From positions 434,001 through 498,000 of the forward strand of contig NZ_JAPIVO010000004.1 in NCBI RefSeq assembly GCF_026239655.1: a stretch of 64,000 nt of DNA, written 5' to 3'. The stretch comes from Pedobacter sp. MR2016-24. Lineage in GTDB: Bacteria; Bacteroidota; Bacteroidia; Sphingobacteriales; Sphingobacteriaceae. The notes under the pieces were generated by a model. The model saw nothing but the letters and a program-made list of their open reading frames with translations, had not been told where the DNA came from and searched no databases. Below, in pieces: positions 8,686 through 16,454 of this stretch. The stretch's first letter is position 1; each line of letters starts with the position of its first letter. The translations under genes were made by a program, and so were the position numbers.

Positions 8686-9846
8686 TTGGAAAAACAAATT
8701 AGTTTAAGAGGGATAACCTGGAACCACAGTCGTGGTTTTTTACCGATGGTTGCTACAGCGCAGCGGTTTTCGGAGCTGCACCCTCATGTTCAGATCAGCT
8801 GGGAGAAAAGGAGTTTACAGCAATTCGCAGATTTTTCTATCCAGGAACTGGCAGAAAGATTTGATTTATTGGTGATAGATCATCCATGGGCTGGCTTTGC
8901 AGCAAAAACAAAGTCGATCATTCCGCTTGACAACTATCTGTCTGAGGCATATTTAACAGATCAGCAGTTGAACTCCGTGGGCGCATCTTATGAGAGTTAT
9001 CACTATGACGGGCACTTGTGGGCACTGCCGATTGATGCTGCGACTCCTGTGGCGGCATCGCGACCAGATTTGCTGGCAGAAAAAGGTTTGCAATTGCCTG
9101 AATCTTTTGAAGATCTGATGGTTTTGGCCGATTCAGGTCTGGTTGCCTTTGCTGGTATTCCCATTGATGTTTTAATGAATTTTTATACCATTTGCTGCTC
9201 TTTAGGAGAAGATCCCTGCCAGAGCGATGACCAGGTTATTTCTACAGAGACAGGGGTAAAAGCTTTGTCGTTATATCGCATGCTTGCCAATAAAATAGAC
9301 AAGGAAAACTTTAACAGAAACCCAATACAGGTGTATGAGGCGATGACACAAGCTGATGAAATTGCTTATTGTCCTTTTGCTTATGGCTATGCGAATTACT
9401 CCAGAAAGGGTTATGCCCGCAAACCACTGCATTTTCATGACATGATCTCGCTAAATGGTAAAACTAAGCTGCGCAGTACATTAGGCGGAACCGGTCTCGC
9501 TATTTCTTCCAAATGTGAAGAGCTCACAGTTGCAGCTGCATATGCAGAATATGTGGGTTCTCCGGCATGCCAGCAGACTTTGTTCTTTGAAAGCGGCGGA
9601 CAGCCCGGACATTTATCTGCCTGGAAAAACGAAGAAGTAAACAGGCAGAGCCACCATTATTTCAGCAATACACTACCTGCATTAGAAAGAGCATTTCTTC
9701 GTCCCAGGTACCATGGTTCTATGTTTTTTCAGGACCATGCCGGTGATGTGGTGAGAGATTATTTAATGAACGGAGGTTCAGAACAACAGGTCTTGTCGGC
9801 CTTAAATGAATTATATCACAAATCTAAAACCCTGAAGATATCATGA
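8686..9846 (+). CDS. Cytosolic solute-binding-protein-like protein (SBP family 1 fold) 1
   Basis: This 386-residue protein resembles ABC-type carbohydrate solute-binding proteins: N-terminal lobe with SELHPHVQISWEKRS and FDLLVIDHPWAGFA (about residues 30-75), IIPLDNYLSE, DGHLWALPIDAATPVAA, a hinge around 110-125, and a late GGTGLAISSK segment. It begins TTG-GAA-AAA with no signal peptide or lipobox, and it carries several cysteines (for example ICCSLGEDPC), so it should be cytoplasmic. No ABC permease or ATPase gene is near. The TTG start at 8686 is the only one that keeps the beta-strand ISLRGITW; no ATG precedes it in frame after the GH2 stop. Its stop overlaps the CoA-transferase ATG by 4 bases. 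I infer it binds a sugar, sugar-acid or acyl substrate as a partner of the CoA-transferases; no function of this kind is established to my knowledge. Confidence 0.72.
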   Translation: MEKQISLRGITWNHSRGFLPMVATAQRFSELHPHVQISWEKRSLQQFADFSIQELAERFDLLVIDHPWAGFAAKTKSIIPLDNYLSEAYLTDQQLNSVGASYESYHYDGHLWALPIDAATPVAASRPDLLAEKGLQLPESFEDLMVLADSGLVAFAGIPIDVLMNFYTICCSLGEDPCQSDDQVISTETGVKALSLYRMLANKIDKENFNRNPIQVYEAMTQADEIAYCPFAYGYANYSRKGYARKPLHFHDMISLNGKTKLRSTLGGTGLAISSKCEELTVAAAYAEYVGSPACQQTLFFESGGQPGHLSAWKNEEVNRQSHHYFSNTLPALERAFLRPRYHGSMFFQDHAGDVVRDYLMNGGSEQQVLSALNELYHKSKTLKIS

Positions 9847-10994
9847 ACAGACCATTAGAAGGGCTTTTAGTTTTAGAGTTCTGCCAGTTTCTGGCCGGAC
9901 CATCTGCTGGTTTGAAACTGGCAGATTTAGGGGCAAGGGTAATCAAGATAGAGCGTCCCGGAAGCGGAGATGCCTGCAGACAGCTATCCATCAAGAATAT
10001 TTTTGTAGAAGAGGATAGCTTGCTGTTTCATACCATTAACCGCAATAAAGAATCGTATGCCGCCGATCTGAAAAACCCGGAAGATCTGGCTAAATTAAAA
10101 CAGCTGATTGCAAAGGCAGATATCATGACCCACAATTTCAGACCTGGTGTAATGGAGAAGATAGGTTTGGATTATCAGTCCGTACAGTTAATAAATCCGC
10201 AGCTGATTTATGGCGTAGTGACCGGATATGGCAAAGAAGGCCCATGGGCCGGCAAGCCGGGTCAGGATTTATTGGTGCAGTCGGTTTCCGGACTTACCTA
10301 TTTATCAGGCTCTGCCATTGACGGACCTGTACCTTTTGGTTTATCAGTTTCTGATATCATGTGTGGTAATCATTTGGCGCAGGGGGTGATGGCTGCATTA
10401 ATCAAGCGCGCTAAAACCAATAAAGGGGTGTTGGTAGAAGTTAGCCTGCTGGAATCAGTTTTAGATGTGCAGTTTGAAGTGATCACCACTTATCTGAATG
10501 ATGGTGGTAAATTGCCTAACCGAAGTCAGGCCAAAGGAAGTGCACATGCCTATCTGAGTGCTCCTTATGGAATGTATGAAACAGCAGACGGATACCTGGC
10601 TTTAGCTATGGGCAGTTTACCCGAGATCTGCCAGTTAATTGACTGTGATATCACCGATCTCTATACTGATACCCATTCCGCTTTCGAAAACCGTGATTTG
10701 TTAATTGAACGACTGGCAGAGACATTTAAAAAACAGCCTTCCCGCCTGTGGCTGGAGCGCTTAGAGCGACACGGTATCTGGTGTGCAGAAGTTTTGAATT
10801 ACCAGTCTGCCACCGCCTTAAATAATTACGAATACCTGCAGATAGAACAACAGCTGGATTTGGGTAATGCTAAGCAGATCAGGACTACTGTAAGTCCTAT
10901 TCGTTTAGATCATGAAAAGCTATTTGCTGCTAAAGCGGCTCCAAAATTAGGTTTTGATACCGCAGCTATTAATAATGAGTTTGATATAAATTAA
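9843..10994 (+). CDS. Class III CoA-transferase (CaiB/BaiF family) 1
   Basis: A 383-residue family III CoA-transferase, which moves CoA between carboxylic acids through an aspartyl-CoA thioester. Diagnostic segments are LEFCQFLAGPSAGLKLADLG near the N-terminus, GARVIKIERPGSGD, the HNFRPGVMEKIGLDY motif (about 98-112), GYGKEGPWAGKPGQDLLVQ, and the catalytic D171 in LSVSDIMCG. Length fits the family (about 380-430). It overlaps the preceding solute-binding-like gene by 4 bases and is followed 3 bases later by a close paralogue, so the three are surely co-translated. The paralogue has the same length and clear similarity throughout, so a heterodimer or interlocked pair is possible (family members form interlocked dimers). 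The acid substrate is unknown. Confidence 0.9.
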   Translation: MNRPLEGLLVLEFCQFLAGPSAGLKLADLGARVIKIERPGSGDACRQLSIKNIFVEEDSLLFHTINRNKESYAADLKNPEDLAKLKQLIAKADIMTHNFRPGVMEKIGLDYQSVQLINPQLIYGVVTGYGKEGPWAGKPGQDLLVQSVSGLTYLSGSAIDGPVPFGLSVSDIMCGNHLAQGVMAALIKRAKTNKGVLVEVSLLESVLDVQFEVITTYLNDGGKLPNRSQAKGSAHAYLSAPYGMYETADGYLALAMGSLPEICQLIDCDITDLYTDTHSAFENRDLLIERLAETFKKQPSRLWLERLERHGIWCAEVLNYQSATALNNYEYLQIEQQLDLGNAKQIRTTVSPIRLDHEKLFAAKAAPKLGFDTAAINNEFDIN

Positions 10995-10997
10995 GTT

Positions 10998-12158
10998 ATG
11001 CGACCGCTTGAAGATTATTTAGTTATCGATTTTAGCCAGTTCCTTTCCGGGCCATCAGCAAGTTTGCGTTTAGCAGATTTTGGTGCCCGGGTGATCAAAA
11101 TTGAGCGTTTAGGTGTTGGTGATATTTGCCGGACATTATACACGTCAGACTTAATTATGAATGGTGAATCATCCGTTTTTCATGCCATTAACAGGAATAA
11201 AGAAAGCCTGGAAGTGGATTTAAAAAATGAGGACGATAAAAAATTAGTACAGGAATTGCTGAAGAAAGCAGATGTGATGATCCATAATTTCCGTCCTGGA
11301 GTGATGGAGCGTTTAGGTTTTGATTACAACGCTGTAGCTGTCCTCAATCCGAAAATCATCTATGGAGAGATTTCAGGTTATGGCACTGGTGGCGACTGGA
11401 AAGGCAAACCGGGTCAGGATTTACTGCTGCAATCGGTAACCGGACTGACCTCCTTAACAGGAAATGAAGACAGTGGTCCGGTAGCGATGGGTTTATCTGT
11501 TGTAGATATGCTTGCCGGTGCGCATCTGGCACAGGGGATTTTAGCCTGTCTATACCGTAAAGTGGTAAAGAATGAAGGAGGATTTGTACAGGTCAGCATG
11601 ATGGAATCTGCATACGATTTTCAGTTCGAAACGATCACCACCTTTATGAATGATGGTGGCTGTTTGCCCCAGCGATCTAAAAAGAACAATGCCAATGCTT
11701 ATCTGGGGGCTCCTTATGGAATTTATCAGACAGAAAACGGATATTTATCCTTAGCAATGGGCTCCATTCCCGTATTGGGAAAACTACTGGGTTGTGCGGA
11801 GTTACTGGACTATACCGATGTGATGGAAGCTTATTCTAAACGTGATGAGATTAAAGCTATATTAGCTAAACACCTGCTGACTGGCAGTACAGCGCATTGG
11901 CTTTCTATTTTAGAACCGGCAGATATCTGGTGTGCAGACGTATTAAACTGGGATACACTGATGGCGCATGATGGATTTAAATCTTTAAACATGATCCAGG
12001 AAGTAGAGATGGCCGATGGTTATCAGTATCAAACCACCCGCTGCCCGATACGTATTGATGGAGAGTTGCTGACCTCTGCGAAGGGATCACCTAAATTAGG
12101 TCAGGATAATACTCAGATTAAAGAATTTATCAACCAAAATATAATTGCAGATGCCTAA
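10998..12158 (+). CDS. Class III CoA-transferase (CaiB/BaiF family) 2
   Basis: This 386-residue paralogue of the preceding gene shares the sequence FSQFLSGPSASLRLADFGAR at the N-terminus, IKIERLGVGD, HNFRPGVMERLGFDY, GKPGQDLLLQSV and the catalytic D170 in LSVVDMLAG. Both copies keep the aspartate, so neither looks like a dead subunit. The two copies differ most in the C-terminal third, which in family III enzymes contributes to the acyl-substrate pocket, suggesting different partners or a hetero-oligomer. It starts 3 bases after the first copy and overlaps the next gene by 8 bases. It would act in the cytosol on a carboxylic acid, plausibly a sugar-derived one produced by the operon's dehydrogenases; that is an inference. 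Confidence 0.9.
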   Translation: MRPLEDYLVIDFSQFLSGPSASLRLADFGARVIKIERLGVGDICRTLYTSDLIMNGESSVFHAINRNKESLEVDLKNEDDKKLVQELLKKADVMIHNFRPGVMERLGFDYNAVAVLNPKIIYGEISGYGTGGDWKGKPGQDLLLQSVTGLTSLTGNEDSGPVAMGLSVVDMLAGAHLAQGILACLYRKVVKNEGGFVQVSMMESAYDFQFETITTFMNDGGCLPQRSKKNNANAYLGAPYGIYQTENGYLSLAMGSIPVLGKLLGCAELLDYTDVMEAYSKRDEIKAILAKHLLTGSTAHWLSILEPADIWCADVLNWDTLMAHDGFKSLNMIQEVEMADGYQYQTTRCPIRIDGELLTSAKGSPKLGQDNTQIKEFINQNIIADA

Positions 12159-13425
12159 TACTACAGGAACCTTCAGAATAGCGGTAAGAAAATTTGCTCC
12201 CTTTGAATCTGCCATGCAGCAGTTCTGGGATAAATATTGTGCTCTTTCCGGTTGCACACTTCAACTGGAAATGGTTGTGATGGATTTGCACGAGTTGTAC
12301 GATAGCACGATTTCCCGGGGCGGATTAGCCAATGGTGAGTTCGATATTGCCCATATCAATACGGATTGGGTCTACGAGGGGTATCTGGCAAATGCCTTTG
12401 AAGTATTAAATCCATATCTTGATCATCAGAAGCCTGATAATTTCCCGGAGGGATGGAGCAGTTCTTTACTGGGCTTACAGCAATTTGGCGCTGACATTGT
12501 GGGTTTGCCATTTCATGATGGGCCGGAATGTTTTATCTACAGAAAAGATCTCTTCGAGGATGCAACAGCGCAGGCAAACTATCTTGGCCTTTATGGAAAA
12601 CCTTTAGCAGTCCCTAAAACCTGGGAAGATTTTCATCAGGTTGCAAAGTTTTTTAACCGGCCCCAGGACAATTTATACGGAAGTGTATTTGCCTGTTTCC
12701 CTGATGGACATAATACTGTATTTGATTTCTGTTTGCAGTTATGGACCAGGGGAGGAGTGCTCGAAGATCAGCATGGAAATATAAATATTAATACGCAGTC
12801 TGCTATAGACGGACTTGATTTTTACCGTCAGCTAGTTAACGATACAAACGCTGTTCATCCGCAATCCGGAACTTTTGATTCTGTAGCGGCAGGCATAGCC
12901 TTTTCTCAGGGCGAGGCCGCCATGATGATCAATTGGTTTGGTTTTGCAGCCATGTGCGAGGTCGGTACAGCTTCAAGAGTGAAGGGAAAAATAGGTGTAG
13001 GTCTTCTTCCTGCAGCAATTGGTCAGTCTTCCGCCTCTCTGAATGTCTACTGGCTCTACACGATAGCTAAAGGTAGCAGGCATCAGGCCCTTGCTTATGA
13101 TTTTTTGCTGTTTGTGACCCAGGCTGCGCAAGACAAGGCACTCACTTTATCCGGGGGGATCGGTTGCAGGCTTTCTACCTGGAATGATCTGGAAATCAAT
13201 GAGACTATCCCTTTTTATCATCAATTGAAATTATTACACGATGTGGCCTATAGTCTCCCTCAAAATAAAAACTGGGTAGCTGTTGCCGGTATAATTGACC
13301 AATTGGTTTTATCAGCCATAAATTCCGGAGAAAGTTCGGCGCTATTATTAGATAAGGCCCAAAAACAAATTAATGCGCTACAAAAGGTCATCAGCACAGC
13401 GCTTACAAATAGCCATGAATGTTGA
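12151..13425 (+). CDS. Cytosolic solute-binding-protein-like protein 2
   Basis: A 424-residue relative of SBP family 1 with the segments FDIAHINTDWVYEGYLANAF (about 68-87), LNPYLDH, VGLPFHDGPECFIYRKDLF, PKTWEDFHQVAKFFNRP, ALAYDFLLFVTQ and SGGIGCRLST, all typical of the two-lobed carbohydrate binders. There is no signal peptide: the protein begins MPNTTGTFRIAVRKF. I take ATG 12151 rather than the TTG two codons earlier, because it keeps the full first strand and gives a short 8-base overlap with the CoA-transferase stop. It is clearly different in sequence from the first solute-binding-like protein (8686). No ABC permease or ATPase is encoded nearby. The alternating order SBP-CoAT-CoAT-SBP suggests two dedicated binding partners for two transferases. 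Confidence 0.72.
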   Translation: MPNTTGTFRIAVRKFAPFESAMQQFWDKYCALSGCTLQLEMVVMDLHELYDSTISRGGLANGEFDIAHINTDWVYEGYLANAFEVLNPYLDHQKPDNFPEGWSSSLLGLQQFGADIVGLPFHDGPECFIYRKDLFEDATAQANYLGLYGKPLAVPKTWEDFHQVAKFFNRPQDNLYGSVFACFPDGHNTVFDFCLQLWTRGGVLEDQHGNININTQSAIDGLDFYRQLVNDTNAVHPQSGTFDSVAAGIAFSQGEAAMMINWFGFAAMCEVGTASRVKGKIGVGLLPAAIGQSSASLNVYWLYTIAKGSRHQALAYDFLLFVTQAAQDKALTLSGGIGCRLSTWNDLEINETIPFYHQLKLLHDVAYSLPQNKNWVAVAGIIDQLVLSAINSGESSALLLDKAQKQINALQKVISTALTNSHEC

Positions 13426-14552
13426 TAATGGCCTTAGCCGATAAAGAGAATGATATACTAAAAAATATGAGTATAGAAATCAAGTACAAACCAGAGTTAC
13501 CAGAGACTAAACAGCCAATAATTATCATTGGAGCTGGCGGCATTGTTGCTGATGCGCATCTTCCTGCCTATAAAATCGCCGGTTTTGAGGTTTGGGGGAT
13601 TGTTAACCGCACTAAAGAACGTGCACAAAAGTTAGCAGATCAATTTGGTATCCCTCATGTCTTTAGTTCCCTTGCAGAAGCTATAGCACAGTCGCCCGCC
13701 AATGTAGTGTACGACCTGACTATCATGCCTGAGCAATATATTGAAACGCTCCGGCAATTGCCTGTGGGAAGCGCGGTATTGATTCAAAAGCCAATGGGCG
13801 ATAACTTTAAACAGGCAAAAGAGATATTATCCCTTTGCCAGGAGAAGAAATTTAAAGCTGCAATCAACTTCCAGTTACGTTTCGCTCCGTTTACTGCGGC
13901 GGCGAAATACCTGATCGATCAGGGTTTGATTGGTGAGTTGTACGATATGGAGGTACGTGTGACAATAAAAACACCTTGGGAGATATTTCCGCATGTGATC
14001 GTGCATCCGAGGCTGGAAATCCAGTACCACAGTATTCACTATGTGGATTTGATCCGTTCATTTTTAGGTAATCCAAAACGTGTTTTAGCCAAAACCTTAA
14101 AACATCCGGCCAAAAAACTGTCCTCCTCCCGTTCTACGATTTTGTTCGATTATGGCGATACGATGCATGCGGTGATCAATACGAACCACGACCATGATTT
14201 TGGGCCGGACCATCAGGAAAGTTATATTAAATGGGAAGGTACTACAGGGGCTATTAAAGCTAAAATGGGTTTATTGATGGATTATCCGCATGGGGTAGCT
14301 GATGTTTTTGAGTATTGTATCCCGGAGGAAGGTCAGTCCCCGGAATGGAAAAGGGTAGAGCTGGAGGGCTCCTGGTTTCCGGAAGCATTTATAGGAACCA
14401 TGGCAAATCTGATGCGCTTCAACGAGGGGACCGATCAGCAATTGAAGACTAGCGTCGAAGATGTAATAAATACCATGGCAGTGGTAGAAAGTGCTTATCA
14501 ATCAAGTGATGGTGCTGAAATGAAGATAGAATATTCTGGTAAAGGCCACTAA
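13419..14552 (+). CDS. Gfo/Idh/MocA-family NAD(P)-dependent oxidoreductase
   Basis: This 377-residue protein has an N-terminal Rossmann domain with [19 protein letters not shown] and a C-terminal alpha/beta domain containing [10 protein letters not shown] and [17 protein letters not shown], the latter carrying the substrate-binding His usual in the family. The conserved EKP motif reads QKPMG here, so the Glu is a Gln, while the Lys that contacts cofactor and substrate is kept. Family members oxidise or reduce sugars, sugar-acids or inositols, which suits a sugar-acid pathway. The ATG at 13419 overlaps the previous stop by 7 bases; in-frame ATGs at 13428 and 13467 are alternatives, and 13467 would remove a poorly conserved-looking leader. 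It precedes the MaoC gene by 13 bases. Confidence 0.86.
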   Translation: MLIMALADKENDILKNMSIEIKYKPELPETKQPIIIIGAGGIVADAHLPAYKIAGFEVWGIVNRTKERAQKLADQFGIPHVFSSLAEAIAQSPANVVYDLTIMPEQYIETLRQLPVGSAVLIQKPMGDNFKQAKEILSLCQEKKFKAAINFQLRFAPFTAAAKYLIDQGLIGELYDMEVRVTIKTPWEIFPHVIVHPRLEIQYHSIHYVDLIRSFLGNPKRVLAKTLKHPAKKLSSSRSTILFDYGDTMHAVINTNHDHDFGPDHQESYIKWEGTTGAIKAKMGLLMDYPHGVADVFEYCIPEEGQSPEWKRVELEGSWFPEAFIGTMANLMRFNEGTDQQLKTSVEDVINTMAVVESAYQSSDGAEMKIEYSGKGH

Positions 14553-14565
14553 AAATAAATTAAAC

Positions 14566-15015
14566 ATGTATTTCAAATCAACATTTTTTGAAGAATATCA
14601 ACTGGAAGAAAAAAGAGTAACGCTGGGGCGGACGATTACAGAAACTGATTTTGTAGTTCATGCAGGGCATACAGGAGATTTCTTTCCGCACCATATGGAT
14701 GCAGCATGGTGTGCAACGCAACCATTTAAACAGCGGATTGCCCATGGAACTATGGTATTTAGTATAGGCATAGGTCTGACGGCATCGGAAATTAATCCTG
14801 AGGCGATGTCTAAGGGTTACGACAAACTGCGTTTCGTAAAACCTGTTTTTATAGGTGATACGATACATTCAGAAGTTACCATTTCTGCTCAATCTGAATC
14901 CAGGCGGCCAGAATATGGGGCTATAACCGAACATGTGGAAATCATCAACCAGCATGGTGAAGTAGTATTGGTCTGCGATCATTTACTCGTTGTCAAAAGA
15001 AAGCCGGCTTTCTGA
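14566..15015 (+). CDS. MaoC-like (R)-hydratase/dehydratase, hotdog fold
   Basis: A 149-residue single-hotdog protein with the hydratase-2 signature [10 protein letters not shown] (D38 and H43 as the expected catalytic dyad; usual form GDxNPxHxD), followed by [15 protein letters not shown] and [14 protein letters not shown]. Enzymes of this type add or remove water across the 2,3-double bond of an acyl-CoA. Here the Asn that usually follows the Asp is Phe. Placed right after two CoA-transferases and a sugar oxidoreductase, it would fit dehydration of a hydroxyacyl-CoA made from a sugar-acid, which is an inference. The gene follows the oxidoreductase by 13 bases and is followed by a 75-base gap before the sugar transporter. 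Confidence 0.88.
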   Translation: MYFKSTFFEEYQLEEKRVTLGRTITETDFVVHAGHTGDFFPHHMDAAWCATQPFKQRIAHGTMVFSIGIGLTASEINPEAMSKGYDKLRFVKPVFIGDTIHSEVTISAQSESRRPEYGAITEHVEIINQHGEVVLVCDHLLVVKRKPAF

Positions 15016-15090
15016 TCAAGATGAAGCGCGCAGATACAAAAACGATGAAACGATCATAAGCTTACAAGTAGCAAAGAAAAACCAAATATA

Positions 15091-16452
15091 ATGAACCACA
15101 ATACACAACCAGATATCCTTGTTGAAGGAAGTAATTTATCAGGAAGAAAGAATTTACTGCCCTTTATTCTGGTGGTCAGCTTATTTTTCCTTTGGGGAAT
15201 GGCACATAACCTGGATTCTATATTAATTCCACATTTGAAAAAAGCCTGCAATCTCAACAACAGGCAATCAACCTTAATCGATACCGCTGTATTTTTTGCC
15301 TATTTCCTGATGGCTATACCTGCCGGTGTGATCTTAAAAAGATGGGGTTATAAAGCAACCATGATCTGTGGATTATTAGCCTTCGCATTTGGGGCATTCC
15401 TGTTTGTTCCTGCAGCAAATAACCTATCCTATACTACCTTTTTAATCGCGTTATTTATCATTGGCTGCGGCTTAACGCTGCTGGAAACCTCTGCAAATCC
15501 TTATGCTGCGGTATTGGGAGATCCGAACAAAGCAACAAGCAGGTTAAACCTTGCAGCTTCATTTAATGGGTTGGCGGCAATGGTGGCTCCATTAATTGGT
15601 GGTTTGTTTATTCTATCTGGCAAATCCCATACTCAGGCAGAATTAGCATCCATGACCGGGGTTAACCGCAACACTTATTTCCTGGAAGAAGCTGCTTCGG
15701 TTAAAACACCCTATATCATTCTGGGTATCGTGTTAGTAGTTATTGCTATTGTATTCTATTTTGTCCATTTGCCAGAAATCAAGACCAGGAGTATTGACGG
15801 TGAAGCCAAAGGCAGTTTCTTTGGTGCATTGCGCCATAAACATTTACGATGGGCGGTTATTGCCCAATTCTTTTATGTGGGTACACAAGTATGTGTAACC
15901 AGCTTTTTCATCAGAATGGCACAACAGGGCGGCGGCTTTGATGAAAAAACTGCAGCATCTTATTTAGTGCTTTATGGTTTTCTTTTCACTGCCGGACGAT
16001 TTGCGGGTACAGCATTGCTGCAATTTATTTCATCGCATAAACTTTTGTCTATTTATGCGGTGATCTGTGTGCTGTTATGTCTGGTAGCTATATTGGGGCA
16101 AGGTTCATATGTAGTATATGCCTTAGGAGCGATAGGTTTTTTTATGTCAATTATGTTCCCTACCATTTTTGCCCTGGGTATTGAGGGGATTGGAGAGGAT
16201 ACCAAACCAGGTTCGTCATGGCTGATTATGTCCATTGCAGGCGGCGCTATTTTACCATTTGGGATGGGAAGTTTAATTGATGCTTATGGCGATGATATTC
16301 AGATTGGCTATAGCATTCCATTAGTATGTTTTTTAATCATTCTCTATTTCGGTTTAAAGGGTTATCAAATTGCTGGAGTAAGAAATAATGAAACTGGTGG
16401 CGAAAAAGGGATTCAAACCGCTGAGATAAAGGGAAATCAAATAGCAGGTTAA
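15091..16452 (+). CDS. fucP: FucP-type MFS sugar:proton symporter
   Basis: This 453-residue inner-membrane protein has about 12 hydrophobic segments and the FucP-family signatures FFLWGMAHNLDSILIPHLKK in helix 1, AGVILKRWGYKA in the first loop, and GLTLLETSANPYA. FucP relatives in Bacteroidetes import L-fucose, but also L-rhamnose-like or other hexoses, so the exact sugar is open; with two rhamnosidases in the operon a deoxyhexose is the natural guess. The C-terminus ends in a short degenerate repeat (KGYQIAG, KGIQTAE, KGNQIAG) unlike the compact family end. It supplies the operon's only inner-membrane uptake system, which makes the signal-less solute-binding-like proteins even less likely to serve an ABC importer. 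Its stop is 2 bases before the GH106 ATG. Confidence 0.9.
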   Translation: MNHNTQPDILVEGSNLSGRKNLLPFILVVSLFFLWGMAHNLDSILIPHLKKACNLNNRQSTLIDTAVFFAYFLMAIPAGVILKRWGYKATMICGLLAFAFGAFLFVPAANNLSYTTFLIALFIIGCGLTLLETSANPYAAVLGDPNKATSRLNLAASFNGLAAMVAPLIGGLFILSGKSHTQAELASMTGVNRNTYFLEEAASVKTPYIILGIVLVVIAIVFYFVHLPEIKTRSIDGEAKGSFFGALRHKHLRWAVIAQFFYVGTQVCVTSFFIRMAQQGGGFDEKTAASYLVLYGFLFTAGRFAGTALLQFISSHKLLSIYAVICVLLCLVAILGQGSYVVYALGAIGFFMSIMFPTIFALGIEGIGEDTKPGSSWLIMSIAGGAILPFGMGSLIDAYGDDIQIGYSIPLVCFLIILYFGLKGYQIAGVRNNETGGEKGIQTAEIKGNQIAG

Positions 16453-16454
16453 AA

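Noticed and set aside
8686..13425. ABC sugar importer
   Set aside because: The solute-binding-like proteins have no signal peptides and no permease or ATPase gene is present.
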